Assembly: GCF_036568665.1 (NCBI RefSeq)
Contig: NZ_DATCSD010000389.1
Coordinates: forward strand, 1-64,000
DNA length: 64,000 bases
Direction: 5' to 3'
Source: Ohtaekwangia sp036568665
Lineage (GTDB): Bacteria > Bacteroidota > Bacteroidia > Cytophagales > Cyclobacteriaceae
Shown piece after piece: positions 62,804 through 64,000 of this stretch. A program made the translations under genes and the position numbers. Below the pieces are notes generated by a model, which searched no databases, was not told the origin of the DNA, and saw only the letters and a program-made list of their open reading frames with translations. How positions within the stretch are numbered: position 1 is the stretch's first letter; each line of letters starts with the position of its first letter.

Positions 62804-64000
62804 ATGATATCCCGCATACTCTCCGGCTGCTTACTGGCAGTCGCACTTTCTGTTCCGGTATTCGCACAGGAAGTAACAAAACCCTCTTCAGATCTTACGG
62901 AATATGTAGACCCCATTATTGGTACAGCATCATCGCCCGAACTCTCCAATGGCAATACTTATCCTGCTATTGCTTTACCGTGGGGCATGAACTTCTGGAT
63001 GCCACAAACCGGAAAGATGGGAAGCGGCTGGGCCTATACGTATGATGGCACGCGCATCAAAGGTTTCAAACAAACACATCAGCCTTCTCCGTGGATGAAC
63101 GACTATGGTCAGTTCTCCATTATGCCGGTAAATGGAAAGATCAAACTGAGTGAAGAGACTCGTGCAAGCTGGTTCTCGCACAAAGCAGAAATTGCCAAGC
63201 CTTACTACTATAGTGTTTACCTGGCAGATCATAATATTACGACAGAGATAGCGCCTACCGAACGTGCCGCTATATTTCGATTTACATTCCCTAAAACAGA
63301 CTCTGCTACTATCGTAGTGGATGCTTTCAATCGTGGTTCGTATGTAAAAGTTATACCGGCTGAGAAAAAGATCATCGGCTATACCACACGCAACAGTGGT
63401 GGCGTGCCGAAGAATTTCAAAAATTACTTTGTGATGTACTTCGATAAGTCGTTTGATCTGGCCAAGACGTGGAGCAATCACCGACTTCTGGAAGGTTACG
63501 AGATCACCGCAGACCATGCCGGTGCTGTAGTTGGTTTTAAAACCAAAAAAGGTGAACAGGTACATTTGCGTGTGGCCTCTTCGTTTATCAGTATAGAGCA
63601 AGCTGAATTAAACCTGAAAGAACTGGGCAGCGATAATTTTGAGACTGTAAAACAAAAGGGTAAAGATGCCTGGAACAAAGAGCTTGGTCGTATAGCCGTA
63701 GAAGGTGGCACGATCGATCAGCTTCGTACATTCTATTCGTGTTTATACAGAGCTTTACTCTTCCCGCGCAAATTCTATGAACACGATGCTTCGGGTAAAG
63801 TGATACACTATAGTCCGTATAATGGAAATGTACTGCCTGGCTATATGTTTACCGATACAGGTTTCTGGGATACGTTCCGATCGCTGTTTCCATTCCTCAA
63901 CCTGATGTATCCATCCTTGAGTGCACACATGCAGGAGGGATTGGTGAATGCCTATAAAGAAGGAGGCTGGCTGCCGGAGTGGGCGAGTCCCGGTCTGCGC
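62804..64000 (+). CDS. GH92 family alpha-mannosidase, N-terminal part (3' end outside window)
   Basis: 399 codons are visible, with no stop. The signal peptide is MISRILSGCLLAVALSVPVFA. The mature start YVDPIIGTAS, GNTYPAIALPWGMNFWMPQT and the catalytic-half start YTDTGFWDTFRSLFPFL-like sequence are hallmarks of GH92, a Ca2+-dependent exo-alpha-1,2/1,3/1,6-mannosidase family. Secreted or periplasmic action on N-glycans or yeast mannan is expected. Exact linkage cannot be told. Confidence 0.92.
   Translation, partial: MISRILSGCLLAVALSVPVFAQEVTKPSSDLTEYVDPIIGTASSPELSNGNTYPAIALPWGMNFWMPQTGKMGSGWAYTYDGTRIKGFKQTHQPSPWMNDYGQFSIMPVNGKIKLSEETRASWFSHKAEIAKPYYYSVYLADHNITTEIAPTERAAIFRFTFPKTDSATIVVDAFNRGSYVKVIPAEKKIIGYTTRNSGGVPKNFKNYFVMYFDKSFDLAKTWSNHRLLEGYEITADHAGAVVGFKTKKGEQVHLRVASSFISIEQAELNLKELGSDNFETVKQKGKDAWNKELGRIAVEGGTIDQLRTFYSCLYRALLFPRKFYEHDASGKVIHYSPYNGNVLPGYMFTDTGFWDTFRSLFPFLNLMYPSLSAHMQEGLVNAYKEGGWLPEWASPGLR

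Overview
This window is chromosomal DNA of a Gram-negative Bacteroidota bacterium, most likely of the order Cytophagales. The signs are C-terminal type IX secretion (T9SS) sorting domains, a TonB-dependent receptor, many outer-membrane beta-barrels, a Bacteroidota-type promoter (TTTG, 18 bp, TAnnTTTG) before the tRNA, serine palmitoyltransferase with inositol-lipid genes, and PadR-controlled permeases with a prefix domain. No complete insertion sequence, prophage or CRISPR array was seen.

Layout. 1-8.4 kb: end of a TonB receptor, a GAF/PAS sensor, an outer-membrane protein, imidazolonepropionase (hutI), a small ABC exporter and a short sorting-domain protein. 8.4-15.1 kb: mostly housekeeping, with threonine aldolase, a DUF1003 protein, asnS, rpoN (sigma-54), a membrane protein and an enoyl-CoA hydratase. 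15-18.5 kb: beta-barrel proteins around tRNA-Arg(ACG), which is followed by two decayed tRNA-like copies that each keep a perfect 7-bp hairpin. 18.8-23.5 kb: a multidomain ThuA/PQQ-dehydrogenase/cytochrome protein and a sugar isomerase-like protein. 23.6-25.1 kb: an AT-rich island of hypothetical genes. 25.1-28.2 kb: a TPR/GAF sensor with a histidine-kinase dimerisation region only, and a RibD-like reductase. 28.2-38.4 kb: two PadR regulators with three large MacB/FtsX-type permeases and a PagL-like lipid A deacylase. 38.6-42.6 kb: a 783-aa GAF protein and a thiolase.

The highlight is 43.0-54.0 kb. Eleven tightly packed, mostly overlapping plus-strand genes appear to encode a whole pathway for inositol-containing sphingolipids: serine palmitoyltransferase, a GNAT-like acyltransferase (candidate ceramide synthase), an NAD-dependent reductase, inositol-3-phosphate synthase, a PgpA-type phosphatase, a GtrA flippase-like protein, an outer-membrane CarboxypepD_reg/DUF5686 protein, a CDP-alcohol phosphatidyltransferase, a DUF4833 protein, a fatty-acid hydroxylase and an Aur1-like PAP2 enzyme (candidate inositol phosphorylceramide synthase). 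A second lipid A deacylase (LpxR family) and a degenerate response regulator converge on its end, so 34-56 kb is rich in outer-membrane lipid genes.

56-64 kb: a TetR regulator, a secreted M57-type metalloprotease divergent from a T9SS-exported subtilase, a VIT/CCC1 transporter, a phosphoribosyltransferase-like protein and the start of a GH92 alpha-mannosidase cut by the window end. Non-coding elements include strong terminators, a CAGAT-type palindromic repeat, and a dispersed family of GATTAAC/GTTAAC repeats in three intergenic spots.
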